A stretch of DNA of 64,000 bases, taken from assembly GCF_030848805.1 (NCBI RefSeq), contig NC_092369.1:2492162-2556161 (forward strand), read 5' to 3'. The notes beneath the pieces were generated by a model. That model saw nothing but the letters and a program-made list of their open reading frames with translations. It made no database searches and was not told the origin of the DNA. Origin of the DNA: Temnothorax longispinosus. Taxonomy: Eukaryota > Arthropoda > Insecta > Hymenoptera > Formicidae. The position numbers and the translations under genes are program-made. Positions 20,722 through 32,161 of this stretch are shown in pieces. Position 1 is the stretch's first letter, and each line of letters starts with the position of its first letter.

Positions 20722-23340
20722 AAAAAGAGCACTACAAATGATTAAGAAAAATTCGGCACCAGGAAGAGATGGAATAGAATATATTATGCTGAAGGATCTG
20801 ACCGAAGAGATGGAGGAGGTGTTGCTAGAAATATGTAATGAAGTATGGACTACGGACTGGTTCCCGGAAGACTGGAGGAAATATCAAACGATATTCATTG
20901 ACAAGGCTGGAAAAGAAAAAGTCAGACCAATTGCACTGTCATCCTGTGTAGGAAAAGTCATGAAAAGAATGGTGAATGAGCGAATGGTCTGGTGGGCGGA
21001 ACGAAATAACAAGCTAGCGAGGGACCAGAATGGATTTAGGAGAGGCAGGTCGTGCGAGGAAAATTTGGTCAGGTTAACAACAGATATAAGAAACGGTATT
21101 TATACAAATCAATATATTTTGGCAGCCTTCTTAGATGTTTCCTCAGCATACGATAATGTAATATATAGTATATTAATGACAATTTTAAAGAAACTAAAAT
21201 GTCCGGTAAATATTAGAAAGTATATAGGTAAATGGCTATGTTATAGAGACACGGAATTTATTATTAATGGTCAAGAATCAGAATATAGAAGAGTATATAG
21301 AGAAACAAAGAACAGATAGAATACGAATCAGTGCAATTTGCAGATGATATAGCAGCATATGTCAAAGGACATAATAGGGATAATAATAAACAAATATTAG
21401 AAAAGGCTGTGAATAGTATTAATGAACAACTTACAGAGTTAGGACTCCAATTAGAACCAAAGAAAACAGTATTAGTACAATTTTCGAGATACGGTGGATG
21501 TAATAATACTTATATAGAATTAAAAAATACGAGAATATATGCACAATCAGAGACTAAATTTTTAGGAATATACAAACGTATATGGTAGGCTCTGAGTAAA
21601 ACAAGTTAAGAAATAATTGGCTATGAGAGCCGACGCAGGATCGAATATGCGGAAAAATTATATTTGCAGTCAAAACCGATTTAGGGCCGAAACGTTTGAT
21701 TGATCTTAATGTTTTAATGTTTTGACTGCAAATATAATTTTTTCGCATATTCGATCCTGCATCGGCTCTCATAGCCAATTATTTCTTAACTTGTTTTAGG
21801 AATATGGTTAGATAGTAAATTAGAATTTATAAAACAGGTTCAAGAAGTAAAAGGTAAAGTTAGTAAAGCAAATTCGTTAATGGTATATTTGAATAAGAAA
21901 TCGAAAGGTATGGAAGTTAACACAGCATTAATGCTATATAAAAGTTTGATTAGATCAATTACAGATTATGGGAATTTTGTATATTTCCTAAAAAAGGAAG
22001 ATCAGAAATTAAAAATGGAAAGAGCACAAAATTTAGGAATTCGAACAGCATTAGGGTATAGAAATAGTACTCCAAATAATGTGATAATTGCGGAAGCAAA
22101 AGTAACCTTACTCAGGGATAGAGCAGAAATATTAGCTAGGAATTTTTTAAGTAAGATTAGTATATACGGAGAGGAGGATTTATGTACAAAGATAGAAGAG
22201 TTAGTCCAAAACGAAGACTATGCTAGATATAGACAACCGTTACACCAAAAAAGTATTATAGGAGAAGCATGGAAAAGAATAAAATGGTGTAGAAAGAAAA
22301 TGAGAGCAAGAAGAAAATTTGAAATATTTGATATGGAATATGATATGGTTACACAAAAAATAAATATAGATTTAAGTATTGGATACTATCGGAAGAAGAA
22401 AGGAGTGACGGATGCGCAATTGTTGGAGAAAATTAAAACAACTCATGACATGGAAGAAGGATTCACGATAATCTATACAGATGGATCCAAGAAAAGAGGT
22501 GGCAAATCATTGGGCGCCAGTGTGGTAATAGAAGAACAAGAGGAGGCGTATAATATTAACATATCGAAGAATTGTTCTACTTTCACCGCAGAAGCCATAG
22601 CAATTAAAGCAGCCTTAGAAATTATGGAGAACGAAGCGGACAGTAGACCAAGAGATATAGCAGTTTTAACAGATGCCAGAGCAGTATTACAAGCAATACG
22701 TAATAACCATTTAAGTGTATACAAAAACAAGTATATCAACAAAATAAGAGAAAGACACTTTAGACTCTGTAAAGAAAAAAAGAAAAGGATTGTCTACGTG
22801 TGGATTCCATCACACGTAGGGATAAGTGGCAATGAGATGGCGGACAAATTGGCAAAGGAGGCGACAGAAGAGGAAGCAGATGACCATAGAAGTACGATTT
22901 CTGAATTTTCGTCAGGAATTCAGAAAGGAAATTTGGAATAAAACACAAGATTCCTTAGTTAAAGATGCTAGATTTAAAGGAATCTATTATTTCAAAAACT
23001 TCTACAAAAGAAAAAAAGAAGCCATGGTTCCATGGGAAGAATGAAGAAAGATATTTTATAACGTTGACTGAGAAGCAATCACTACAACGTCAACAAGTCA
23101 CTAGCAAGAAAGGGGTACATGGATGACGTCAGGTGCGAATGCGGCAACGAATGCGAAAGTATTGATCACGTGTTATGGAGATGTAACAGGTATGACGAGG
23201 AGAGGGAGAGACTGAATAGGGACCTCAGACTGAGGGGAATAAATGAGGAGATAGACATTACAAGGACACTCAAAAGAAAGGAATGGATTACAATCAGAAG
23301 CATATACAATTATATTAAAAGGATAGGAAGGATTATTTAA
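20722..23340 (+). pseudogene. LINE ORF2, reverse transcriptase, RNase H and C-terminal zinc motif
   Basis: RT: IKKNSAPGRDGIEYIML, VRPIALSSCVGKVMKRMV, DQNGFRRGRSCEENL, ILAAFLDVSSAYDNV (first catalytic D), then a small deletion removing the usual GLPQGxxLSP block with a frame change near 21305, and VQFADDIAAYV (catalytic FADD). RNase H: IIYTDGSKKRGG, FTAEAIAIKAALEI, LTDARAVL, WIPSHVGISGNEMADKLA, which supplies D, E, D and H/D. A frameshift near 22900 and stops near 23043 follow. The tail has CECGNECESIDHVLWRC, the CCHC motif of I/R1-type LINEs. RNase H presence supports the I group. Confidence 0.9.
21572..21794. mobile_element. Hairpin MITE-like insertion in the LINE
   Basis: Flanked by an 11-bp duplication TTTAGGAATAT (21561-21571 and 21795-21805). 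Arms about 75 bp: ACAAGTTAAGAAATAATTGG at 21600 and its complement ending at 21794. About 30 bp at the left lie outside the palindrome. The insert plus duplication is 234 bp, a multiple of three, and the LINE frame is preserved across it. Confidence 0.85.
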
Positions 23341-23450
23341 ACAAGAAGACAAATATAATCAGGGTCAAGCATCGTTGTGTTGTATGGTTCCAGGGTGGGA
23401 CCGAAGGCACTAAGTTTCTCTCAGCCAAGAACTAACCTAAAAAAAAAAAA

Positions 23451-23462
23451 GTCTCGCCGGTC
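23451..23462. repeat. LINE target-site duplication, 3' copy
   Basis: GTCTCGCCGGTC right after the poly(A) tail; complement of 16615-16626. Confidence 0.85.
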
Positions 23463-24645
23463 TCGCGTCAAGTACGCGCGGAGCGATACCGACCGTGACT
23501 CTTTACGCGACGCGACGATTAATATCTTTTCTGATTCAAGGTAATTGTTTTATTTATTTATTTACATTTAATTATCCTATTTATTATTATACGACGCGAA
23601 GCGAGACCGCACCGTGATTCTTTTACGCGATTAACAATAAGTGCATGTGACAGGAATTATAGTAGTTTACGTTTACGTGAGTATTACTTCTGTAGTAACT
23701 TATACGAACGATATCATCGTAGTTACTATAAAATCTCCCGTTTATGCGGAGGAATTATCGTATCGTTCGTATAAGTTACTACAGAATTAAGTAACGTTCG
23801 CGTAAACGTAGTATAGGTTAGATTACCGGTTTCTTACTTTACATAAAACGCGAGATTCACTTATGTATGCAAGTTTAACGCCTATTGAGTTAATATGAAA
23901 TAATTTTCCTAAATGTAAAAATAACACGATGATATATATGCGGTTTGGCGTGAATATATTCAAATTTGAAAATCCCGATAGAATCTTATAAATATTTTAT
24001 ATTGTGTCTGCAATGCCACATTAAATATCAACTAGTAAATGCCAATTGCTGCAGACCTATCTGGAAAATCTGCTTGATTCATATTAAAAGAGTAAATTTC
24101 TATCAGAAAACTGTGTGTTTTTGTCCTTGGATTGCCAGATTCACTTTTATAAAAAATTAGTCCTTTACATATCTGTATTTACTCATAAGACGATATAAAT
24201 GTACTTTCATTATGGATAAGCTTTTGCCACTAAGATCTGATGAAAACAAATTGTGGACTTTTCGTATTAATGCGCATTCGCTTCCAAACAGTCAAGTATG
24301 TTCAAAACCTATCAATTTACAACATATGTAAATACGTATAGAAAAATATTCAAATAAAATCGATAACTGCATATAAGTATACACAGCTGTCGATCAGTGT
24401 GTCGATGCTGTTTGAATCCAATAAATCGCACATTCGTAAATCTTAATATAATCCATCATGCACATGAAAACAATAGAATCGGATACATTCCGTAACAGAT
24501 TATCCTCATAGTGACCGCGTGCTCATAGATTCCGATAAATCCAAATCAATTGTCAAAGTCTCAATTTTGTTGTACTGATAAACCAGATGGAATCTGATAG
24601 ACTTTCTATCGCTGTCTAGAAGTTTCTATCGGTCTTTTGCAACAG
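23463..24645. other. Flanking noncoding DNA with decayed repeats
   Basis: 23463-23635 holds two variants of a GACCGTGACTCTTTACGCGA repeat. A MITE occupies 23664-23813. 23880-24640 is AT-rich without recognised coding sequence; it precedes the AKAP1-like exons and may include decayed upstream exons or introns. Confidence 0.5.
23664..23813. mobile_element. MITE, GTTTACGyGA family (copy 1)
   Basis: Palindromic: GTTTACGTTTACGTGAGTAT with TTCTGTAGTAACTTATACGA at the left is mirrored by TATAAGTTACTACAG and CGTTCGCGTAAACGTAGTAT at the right. Same family as 38507-38666. The interior has CCCGTTTATGCGGAGGAATT. Confidence 0.8.
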
Positions 24646-25612
24646 GGTATATATCGCGACAATAGCCGAGGTGATCGAAGAAGTTGTGTATAATGTCCCG
24701 ATTCAACGGCCCCTGTCCCTGGTTGAGAGTGTTAATAATGACATTAATATCTCTCACACTGTCAAGCCAAATTGGCTCTTCGTTCAGCTTCCGACTCATT
24801 CATCATTTCTCCTTTGCAAAATTTGAAAAACAGCATGATGTATTGGTTGGTATAACAATGAATTGCTGCCAGTTTCAGATGTATTAAACAGTAAGTGGTA
24901 TAATCTTAACACGTTGAATAAAATGAAATCAGGATATTTTGATTGTACAATACATTTTTACTTTGTAGAGGATGATTACATGGCTGTATATTGGAGCGAC
25001 AAATGGATTAGAGGATGCATTGAACGTCCAGATCCATCGGGAGAGAGAAGCATAGTACGATTATTCGATCACGGTGGTTACGATACTGGCAGTTTAGTAA
25101 TTCGTAATGTAGGCCATTGATATATAATTATTTGAGCCTACCCTTCCAAGCCATCGAAATCTTTTTAGCAAATATTTAACCAAAGAACGGTAACTATATA
25201 TTGACGTTATATGTATACTATTCTTCCAGATTATACATCTCTATTCAAAATTATTTATCTTTGGATATGTAATTGTACTTTGATGTCACTCCTTTGCAGG
25301 TAAATGGTCGACAGAAGCTTACAATGTGGTACAAAATTGTTCCTCAAAGGGAGTTGCTGCTCAAGCTCAGTTTGAAGGTCGCATTCAAACTAATATTTAT
25401 GCAAATATTTATTTTATGATACAAAATTATGAGGTAAGTGGTTATTATTATCCAATCTTCGAAAATCTCTTTGCAGATGCGCAAATTAATTGAAATTAAT
25501 TGATTTTGTTTAGCTAATTTCCCTTACTGAAGAACTGGTAACGAACGGACATGCTGAACAAGTAGCATGGGACCAGATGAAGCCAGAAACACTTGAATCC
25601 ATCTGTACATAA
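24646..25612 (+). pseudogene. AKAP1-like (A-kinase anchor protein 1) Tudor region, four exons, decayed
   Basis: Four blocks with GT/AG borders: 24646-24890, 24969-25189, 25300-25433, 25514-25612. They read as the C-terminal Tudor part of AKAP1, a mitochondrial anchoring and RNA-associated protein: LSLVESVNNDINIS, NWLFVQLPTHSSF, YMAVYWSDKWIRGCIE, RLFDHGGY, LPFQAIEIFLANI, WSTEAYNVVQN, AQAQFEGRI, then LISLTEELVTNGHAEQV and TAA. Phases agree across all three introns. Two compensating frameshifts in block 1, one frameshift between GGY and LPFQA, and a stop at ANI-stop-PKNG show decay. Introns are kept, so it derives from DNA duplication rather than retrocopying, or is a decaying locus. The KH domain was not found upstream. 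Confidence 0.7.
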
Positions 25613-26689
25613 GACTTATCAAGAAACTCTACAATTTTCACGCATAATCCGCGATTTTTAGTTAGTATGGACTAGAGTTTAATACAATCGCCATTGATGA
25701 TCCCCTTTAATCGCGTCAAAATTGATTATTTCGCTTTTTGATTTTGTTCTTTACTCATGTTGTAAAATATTTTTCCGATTGTGTAGAATATTTATATTTA
25801 GAAAAAAAGAAATTTATAAAGATTGCTATATTGATCGTAGAGTAGAGAAAACAATAACTTAACATTTTACAAAGTAGTGTCACATTTAAACTAGAACATT
25901 TGTATCGAATTACTCAGACGAATTAGGAAATTTGTTTCTACGTGACTAATATCTATTTCTGATTGGGGACGATTCGAGAACTCATTAAAATATTTTAATT
26001 TCTTTTCACATTTAAATTTAAGTCACCGTAGATTAAACTTGTTACTTTAGAAGTTATTGTTAAATGGCGAATTTTATTTAACATCTCGTGTCATCTTTTC
26101 ACATTATTTAAAGGTTGCTAATTCATTTAAAGATTCGTCTTTTGAACATTATTTTTCAGTACTTGTATTCCGCACTTCACTGTCGTGGCATAATAGTTAT
26201 TTGTGTAACAAGTGCCGTAAGATGAAAATTCCCGGGTACGGTTACCGCACCCGGGAATTTTCATCTTTACGCACGGCTTACACACCCTATTTTATGTTGC
26301 AAGTGCCTGGAAAGTGGTCTATCACGCACGCGTAGCGTGCGTAATGGGGCACTTTCCATGCACGTGTTGCATAAATTATTTTATGTTTCAAAAGATGGAG
26401 ACTAAGCTTTCGAATTAATCCAGATGTACGCATATATACTGTATATATTTGATTAATAAGTAATTTATCTGAGACTATTTATTTATTATTGAAAAAATTA
26501 ATAATTATTTTTTACTAATTATATTAATTTTCAAATAAATAGTTATTTATTTTTTATAAACTATCTATTAGTTATTTTAATAATAAAGAATTTCTTTCTA
26601 CTAATTATCAGTTTACAAAAGAAATTAATTCATATTTACCTAAATACTATATAACTTTCACAAACTAGATATTTTTCTCTGACAAATTA
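25613..26689. other. AT-rich spacer with two adjacent hairpins
   Basis: Hairpin 1 at 26213-26276 (GATGAAAATTCCCGGGT mirrored by CCCGGGAATTTTCATC). Hairpin 2 at 26291-26375 (TTTATGTTGCAAGTGCCTGG with complement; core ACGCACGCGTAGCGTGCGT). The rest is AT-rich and may include the 3' end of the AKAP1-like locus. No gene seen. Confidence 0.7.
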
Positions 26690-27655
26690 CCAATTCTTTA
26701 AGTAATCTACACTTTTCACAAAATTAAAGGAATACTAAATTTATCTTTAAAAATAGACAAAATTCAAGCAGCTGTAACTTTGTTAAAAATAAACAAAATT
26801 TAAATTTAAAAAAAGGATTTTGAAGCTTAAAATTTCTACTTTCAAAAAGTTACTATTATTTTTTAGTTTCTGTGAGTTTGGTAATTTTTACATATAGAAA
26901 ACTACGAGCTGGACAAAATAGAAATTTTTTCTTTCACTTTGTGGGCCTGTCATGTTCACAAAAAAAAATCCACAAAAATTTTCGACTTTTTAACGTGAAA
27001 ACTTGAAGTTTTCCTTGCAAAATCTTTTTTTAAAAATGTTTCTACAATTTTTTGTTACTAATTTATCGCGAATTGAACAAAAAATAAGCTTTTTGACTTT
27101 GATTGCTCATAACTCCCTTAGAAATCATCGTATTGCAATTCAAAAAACAGATTCTTAAAGCTGAAACTTTGCTCTATTGAACGGTATAATTGCCAAATTT
27201 TTTAAAATAACGTAGATATGATACAAATTGATGAAAATAATGTAAAAATTAGCGATTCTTATCTTTTTCATTTTGACCCAGAAAACAATTGTACAGAACA
27301 ACAATGCAGACACGTAGAAACATTTTTAAAAGAAGATTTTGGAAGGAAAACTTCAAGCTTTCACATAAGGAAGTTGAAAATTTTCACAGATTTTTTTTGC
27401 ACGTGACAGGCCTACAAAGTGAGAAAAAAATTTTCTATTTTGTCCAGCTCGTAGTTTTCTATATGCAAAAGTTACCAAACTTACAGAAACTAAAAAATAA
27501 TAGTAACCTTTCGAAAGTAGAGGTTTTAAGCATAAAATTTAAATTTTATTCATTTTTAACAAAGTTACAGCTGCTTGAATTTTGCCTATTTTTAAAGATA
27601 AATTTAGTGTTCTTTCAATTTTTGTGAGAAATGTATAATTTACTTTTACTTAAAT
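26690..27655. repeat. Long inverted repeat (foldback), arms about 350 bp
   Basis: Left arm about 26690-27050 and right arm about 27300-27655 are imperfect complements; for example AACTACGAGCTGGACAAAAT at 26904 pairs with ATTTTGTCCAGCTCGTAGTT at 27436. The spacer has ATTTATCGCGAATTGAAC. Small ORFs on plus lie within an arm and are not genes. Confidence 0.85.
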
Positions 27656-27844
27656 ATTATTAATTTTTATGTATTTGTTGTTATTGCTAATTGTGTAAAT
27701 AATTAAAAAATAAAAAATAAAAATGTTTTGCAGATCTCCTTGTTTAACACTACAAAATAGGTGATATCAGTACAAAATTACCTTTTTCATAAACGGTAAA
27801 AAAAGTGCCAAGTACACGCAATGTATTTTGTAAATTCAAAAATC

Positions 27845-29040
27845 TAACCTAAGTGGTAGCTTATTTATATCTTTTTCACAAAATTATATTATCTAACTTA
27901 ACTCAAGTAACATGTATTTCAAAAAAAAAAATGTGAAATCTTTAATTTTTGCTTCACAAAATTATATTACCTAACTTAACTCAAGTGACATGTATCTAAC
28001 CTAAGTGGTAGCTTTATATTTTTTTTACAAAATTATATTACCTAACTTAACTCAAGTGACATGTATTTAAAAAAAAAAAGATGTGAAATTTTTATTTTCT
28101 TTTTCACAAAATTATATTACCTAACTTAACTCAAGTGACATGTATTTCAAAAAAAGATGTAAAATCTTTAAATTAAATTACGCCAATTGTAAAGAGAATA
28201 TGTATATTGCTTTGAAAGATAATTGTTATGCAACTACTTTAAAGAAATAAAACCTAAGTGGTATCTTTGTATTCCTATTTAAGGGTCTTCCTATTCTAAA
28301 CCCAAGTGATAATAGCTTCTTAATTCTCTTTAACAAATTTTTAAAATTACAAAGAATTATTTTAATTACAAAGAATTAAAGAAGTCTGAGCAAAATAAAA
28401 ATATTTAATTAAAACAAAATAAATAAATTTTTCTTGTAAAAAAACTTGGCGCTGCTTTTTTACTCCTGTCGCATTCTTCCTTAAATTATGTTTATTGTTT
28501 TTTTATTCCATCAAAAATCTTAGTACACTAATGTTTAAATTTCAAAGTCTAGCAGCGCCAAGTTTTTTTTACAAGAAAAATCTATTTATTTTGTTTTAAT
28601 TAAATATTTTTATTTTGTACTGTTACTTCTTTAATTCTTTGTAATTAAAATGATTCTTTGTAATATTAAAAATTTGTTAAAGAGAATTAAAAAGCTATTA
28701 TCACTTGGGTTTAGAATAGGAAGACTCTTGAATAGGAATACAAAGATACCACTTGAATTTTATTTCTTTAAAGTAGTTGCATAACAATTATCTTTCAAAG
28801 CAATATACATATTCTCTTTACAATTGGCGCAATTTAATTTAAAGATTTTACATCTTTTTTTGAAATACATGTTACTTGAATTGTTAGGTAATATAATTTT
28901 GTGAAAAAGATATAAAACTACCACTTAGGTTAGATACATGTCACTTGAGTTAAATTAGGTAATATAATTTTGTGAAGAAGAAATTAAAGATTTTACATCT
29001 TTTTTTTTTAAATACATGTTACTTGAGTTAAGTTAGATTA
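27845..29040. repeat. Long inverted repeat with internal tandem blocks
   Basis: Arms 27845-28455 and 28553-29040 around a 100-bp core bounded by AACTTGGCGCTGC and GCAGCGCCAAGTT. The arms contain three to four repeats of CACAAAATTATATTACCTAA plus CTTAACTCAAGTGACATGTA. The right end abuts a copia fragment. Looks like a second foldback family. Confidence 0.85.
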
Positions 29041-29888
29041 TTTTTTACCTCAAATTGTATAATCCAATTTGGTTTCTCATAAATTCCTTCAAAAACTATT
29101 TTATTTGTCAGTTTATTGTAAACCTTGAACAATTTATCATCTAAATAAATACTGAATCCCCGCATCAGCCAACTTTCTTAGAAATAATAAATTTTCGGAT
29201 ACTTCTTTCGTTGCAATTACATTTGTTAATTTAATGACTCTCTTTTCTTTTTCATTTGTTATGAACAACCTTTGACTGTTTAATTCCACCTCTAATGCGC
29301 TTTTAATTGTCTCTAAACTTCTTATTTTTTCCGGCTGAACAGACTGTTGTTTCATTTAACTTTCTTTTTTTAGACTTTACTTCTAATTCTTTAACCGTTT
29401 GTATACTATTCTCTACTGAACTTTGCGTATTTTTTTGGTTACCTCTAAACGTTTAAGTTTTACTCTCTCTTTTTCGAAATTCACAAGAGAGACTTCTACC
29501 ATATTCTCCATCATTGAATTGGCTTAGGCCATAACTTTTTCCAGTGTTTTCAACGACGCCTCTAATTTATTAGATACCGCATCCATTTTCGGTATCTCTT
29601 TGCGTTTTGGTATTGCATCTTTTTCTTTAGTCTCCTCTTTTTTCTTTTTTTCTTCTATACAAAGTTTTTCAATTACTATTTTTATTTTCTCTGAATGCAC
29701 ATGTATATTATCCTTCTAGATTGCTTTATTTTCAAAAGAAATACTCTTTTACCTCTATCTTTTCTTATTGTTTCCTCGCTATCTCTTTCTCTCTCTATTA
29801 CTGTGACAACACTGTCTTCGCTGTCATAGTCTACTATTGCGTCTTGACTCTCTTCCTCCATCGGAAGATTCTCTGTCTCTTTTTTCAT
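29041..29888 (-). pseudogene. Copia retrotransposon fragment, gag/protease side
   Basis: Minus strand. The part 29041-29355 reads VIKLTNVIATKEVSENLLFL, RKLADAG, then after a frameshift IYLDDKLFKVYN and IYEKPNWIIQFEV, which is the segment just after copia protease and before GAG pre-integrase. 29356-29888 is a lysine/glutamate-rich coiled-coil stretch with several stops (begins MKKETENLPMEEESQDAIVD at 29888) whose relation to the copia is uncertain. Confidence 0.65.
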
Positions 29889-30159
29889 CTAGATCGGGAT
29901 TTAACTATCAATTGAACATTAGCATTTCTCTTTTGACAAGATAAACTAACATTCATACTATTGACAGATAATTTAGCCAAACGTTTAATTTTTAATTTAT
30001 TAATTTGCGAATTAAAAAGACAAAAGTCCTCGACTGAAGCAGAGAGCGCTCTACAACGCTATCACCCTACCCACGTAATTATGCGCGAGAAAAGAACACT
30101 GAACATTTTGGCGCTTGCGTTTTATACTCTCTCGGAGTGTCGATCCCGTGGGAGAGGGT

Positions 30160-30778
30160 CAGCGATACTAGAACTTTCAAGCTCCGTAACTTTAATAAAA
30201 AAATACTTTATTATAGTGTTTTGAAAAGCTCTCGAGGTATGCGATAAGAATATGCAATCAAAAATAAAGATTTCTATTTAAAAAGTTTAACCCTTAAATG
30301 ACCCCTGGGGTCCAGCGGACCCCAGACCCTTTACAATGATATATTTTCAAATGTTCTTGCCAAAAATGGAGCTCATGCTCCCATTGATGATAGTTGAGTG
30401 ATTGACCTACCCGTTTGTACACTTAGCAGTACTCAGTTTACTTAATTTTTTATACTATGTTGAAATTGAAATTTTAACAATATAAGCATTTTATTCTTTT
30501 TTCTAAGCCTTGAATAACATTGAAAAAAATTTTCATAACTAAAGATAAAAAAATCGAGTAAGGAGACATTTTTCATGCTGGGGTCTTTTAGACCCCTCAT
30601 GTCATTTACGAGATTCTTGAGAGGTGTGGCATTTAAAGGTTAAAGTTATTTGTAGTCAAATTAATATTACTATTTAATGCGCTACTTGAAACTCTACAAC
30701 TTTTGTCTGAAACATTTTTTTCTAAAATGCGTAATTTTCGAAATATTTAGGGGTTGCCATACTTTTCGTAAACCCTGT
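30160..30778. mobile_element. Mariner-like element end fragment
   Basis: Inverted homologue of 6274-6560: shares TATGCGATAAGAATATGCAA complement and GGGGTTGCCATACTTTTCG. Ends GTAAACCCTGTA before TATATG, a plausible TIR tip and TA target. Interrupted by a TTAA-flanked element at 30291-30639. Confidence 0.75.
30291..30639. mobile_element. TTAA-flanked (piggyBac-like) MITE
   Basis: TTAA at 30287-30290 and 30640-30643. Termini CCCTTAAATGACCCC and complement of CCTTTAAATGCCACA. Subterminal hairpin CTGGGGTCCAGCGGACCCCAG. The empty target is preserved in the homologous mariner copy at about 6411-6440. Confidence 0.85.
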
Positions 30779-31545
30779 ATATATGATGTATGTCCGAAAG
30801 TAGAATTACAATCGGGCAATAACGCAAAGAGACGTCGATGGTTTTCTTCTCGAGACATGTTCGAGAGAATTCGATGAGAGGAAAAACACCGTATTATTTG
30901 TTATTCCTTCTGTTTGTCGTTGGTGAGTCGGAGGTAAAGTCGAAAAGTCACGCGGTGAAATCGACAACAACCAACGGCTATCAGGACAGCCTCCGTATAG
31001 CGGAGTGCTCCAAGCACGTGCGCTTCCATCACGTGACGCCTCATCCACCAACCCCGTCACGGAAATCGTCGTGGAGACGTGACGTAACGAAATCCGGCCC
31101 TATGCAACGCGACGCTACGCGGTGACCGCTAATTCTTTCAAAGGAAGCGAGTCCATTGGTCTGATGGATGAGACGTCACACCGTTTCCGAACTTATAAAT
31201 AAATGTAGCGCGGTAATGGGAGGGCACTTGTTCGCTCTCGCTCGCAATAGACACCGTCGTCTCTCGTAAAGCAAGTTGTCGCGAATCTGAAACGGGAACT
31301 GTGATTATTCGAGAACTTTATTGTAGACTCTTTGTGAAAATAAACTTATCGTTATTAAAATCTGTCGAGATACAAAACCGATCCTCCCGTTCCTGACCAA
31401 CCATCGCGTGCGCTCAAACAATGTATATGTATAATAGTATGGTACTAACAACAAGTAATATACATATATACCTATATATATACCAAAAAAATTTATAATT
31501 TTTAGTTTATTATGTTAACTTGTAAGTTTATTCATTAACTTAAGT
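30779..31545 (+). other. Promoter-like region, possible solo LTR
   Basis: GC-richer segment. CGAACTTATAAATAAATG at 31188 is a TATA box, about 35 bp before TTCGCTCTCGCTCGCAATAG; GTGAAAATAAAC at 31336 could be a poly(A) signal. An ORF at 30874-31125 starts MRGKTPYYLLFLLFVVGESE, signal-peptide-like, but has no recognised domain. An LTR cannot be shown without its partner. Confidence 0.35.
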
Positions 31546-32161
31546 TTATGAACTTTCGTTTCCGGTGCGATAGAGTGTGACACGTGATGGTTAGGCGAGT
31601 ACTTTTCGGCAGTATGTGAGAGCGTAGGAGAGGGCTGATGGAGGTGTGCATGTAAGACGGAGAGAGGGGAGGAGCGAGAGTGCGTGTGGAAGTGGAGGGA
31701 GACCTTGAGAAAAACGGAGAGAAGGAGAAAAGGGTGCGGAAAGCGTGCGTGAAAGCGGGACGGGCAAGGAGCACGCTAAGCGTAGAGAGGGGAAAGCGTT
31801 GAGTGGAAAGCAGCCGCGGAGCGCGGAAGTATAGATTGTACGCAGGGCTGTGAGTGAGACGGCCGGCTAGGGATATAGAGCTACTAGGGACTTTCCTAGA
31901 GGCAGAAAAAGTAGAGAACAGTAGAGAAAGAAACAGAATGATCGGGAAGATGGGGTATGATGAAGGGGAGGCGGGGGCGCAGATGGCAAGAAGCGGGAGC
32001 GTCGGGAAGGCATAGGACGCGGTAAAAAGGAAGAGTGTAAACGGGGGAGTGCAAGAGGGAGGGGAGGAAGAGGAAACTTTAGATAAGGGTAATAAGAAGC
32101 TACCAAGATCGCTAGGCGGCGGAAAAAAAGAGAAAAGTGAATAGAGGAAGGACATAAGGAG

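Larger units (their letters stand above)
20721..23450 (+). mobile_element. I-type LINE, 3' half (RT, RNase H, tail)
   Basis: Continues the coding sequence interrupted at 13107 and ends in about 12 A residues at 23439-23450, followed by GTCTCGCCGGTC (23451-23462), the target duplication. Contains a 223-bp insertion at 21572-21794. With the 5' half the element totals about 6 kb, normal for this clade. Confidence 0.9.

Noticed and set aside
30874..31125. Secreted protein gene (MRGKTPYYLLFLLFVVG)
   Set aside because: A signal-like start, but no conserved domain and a likely LTR or leader context; kept only as a note.
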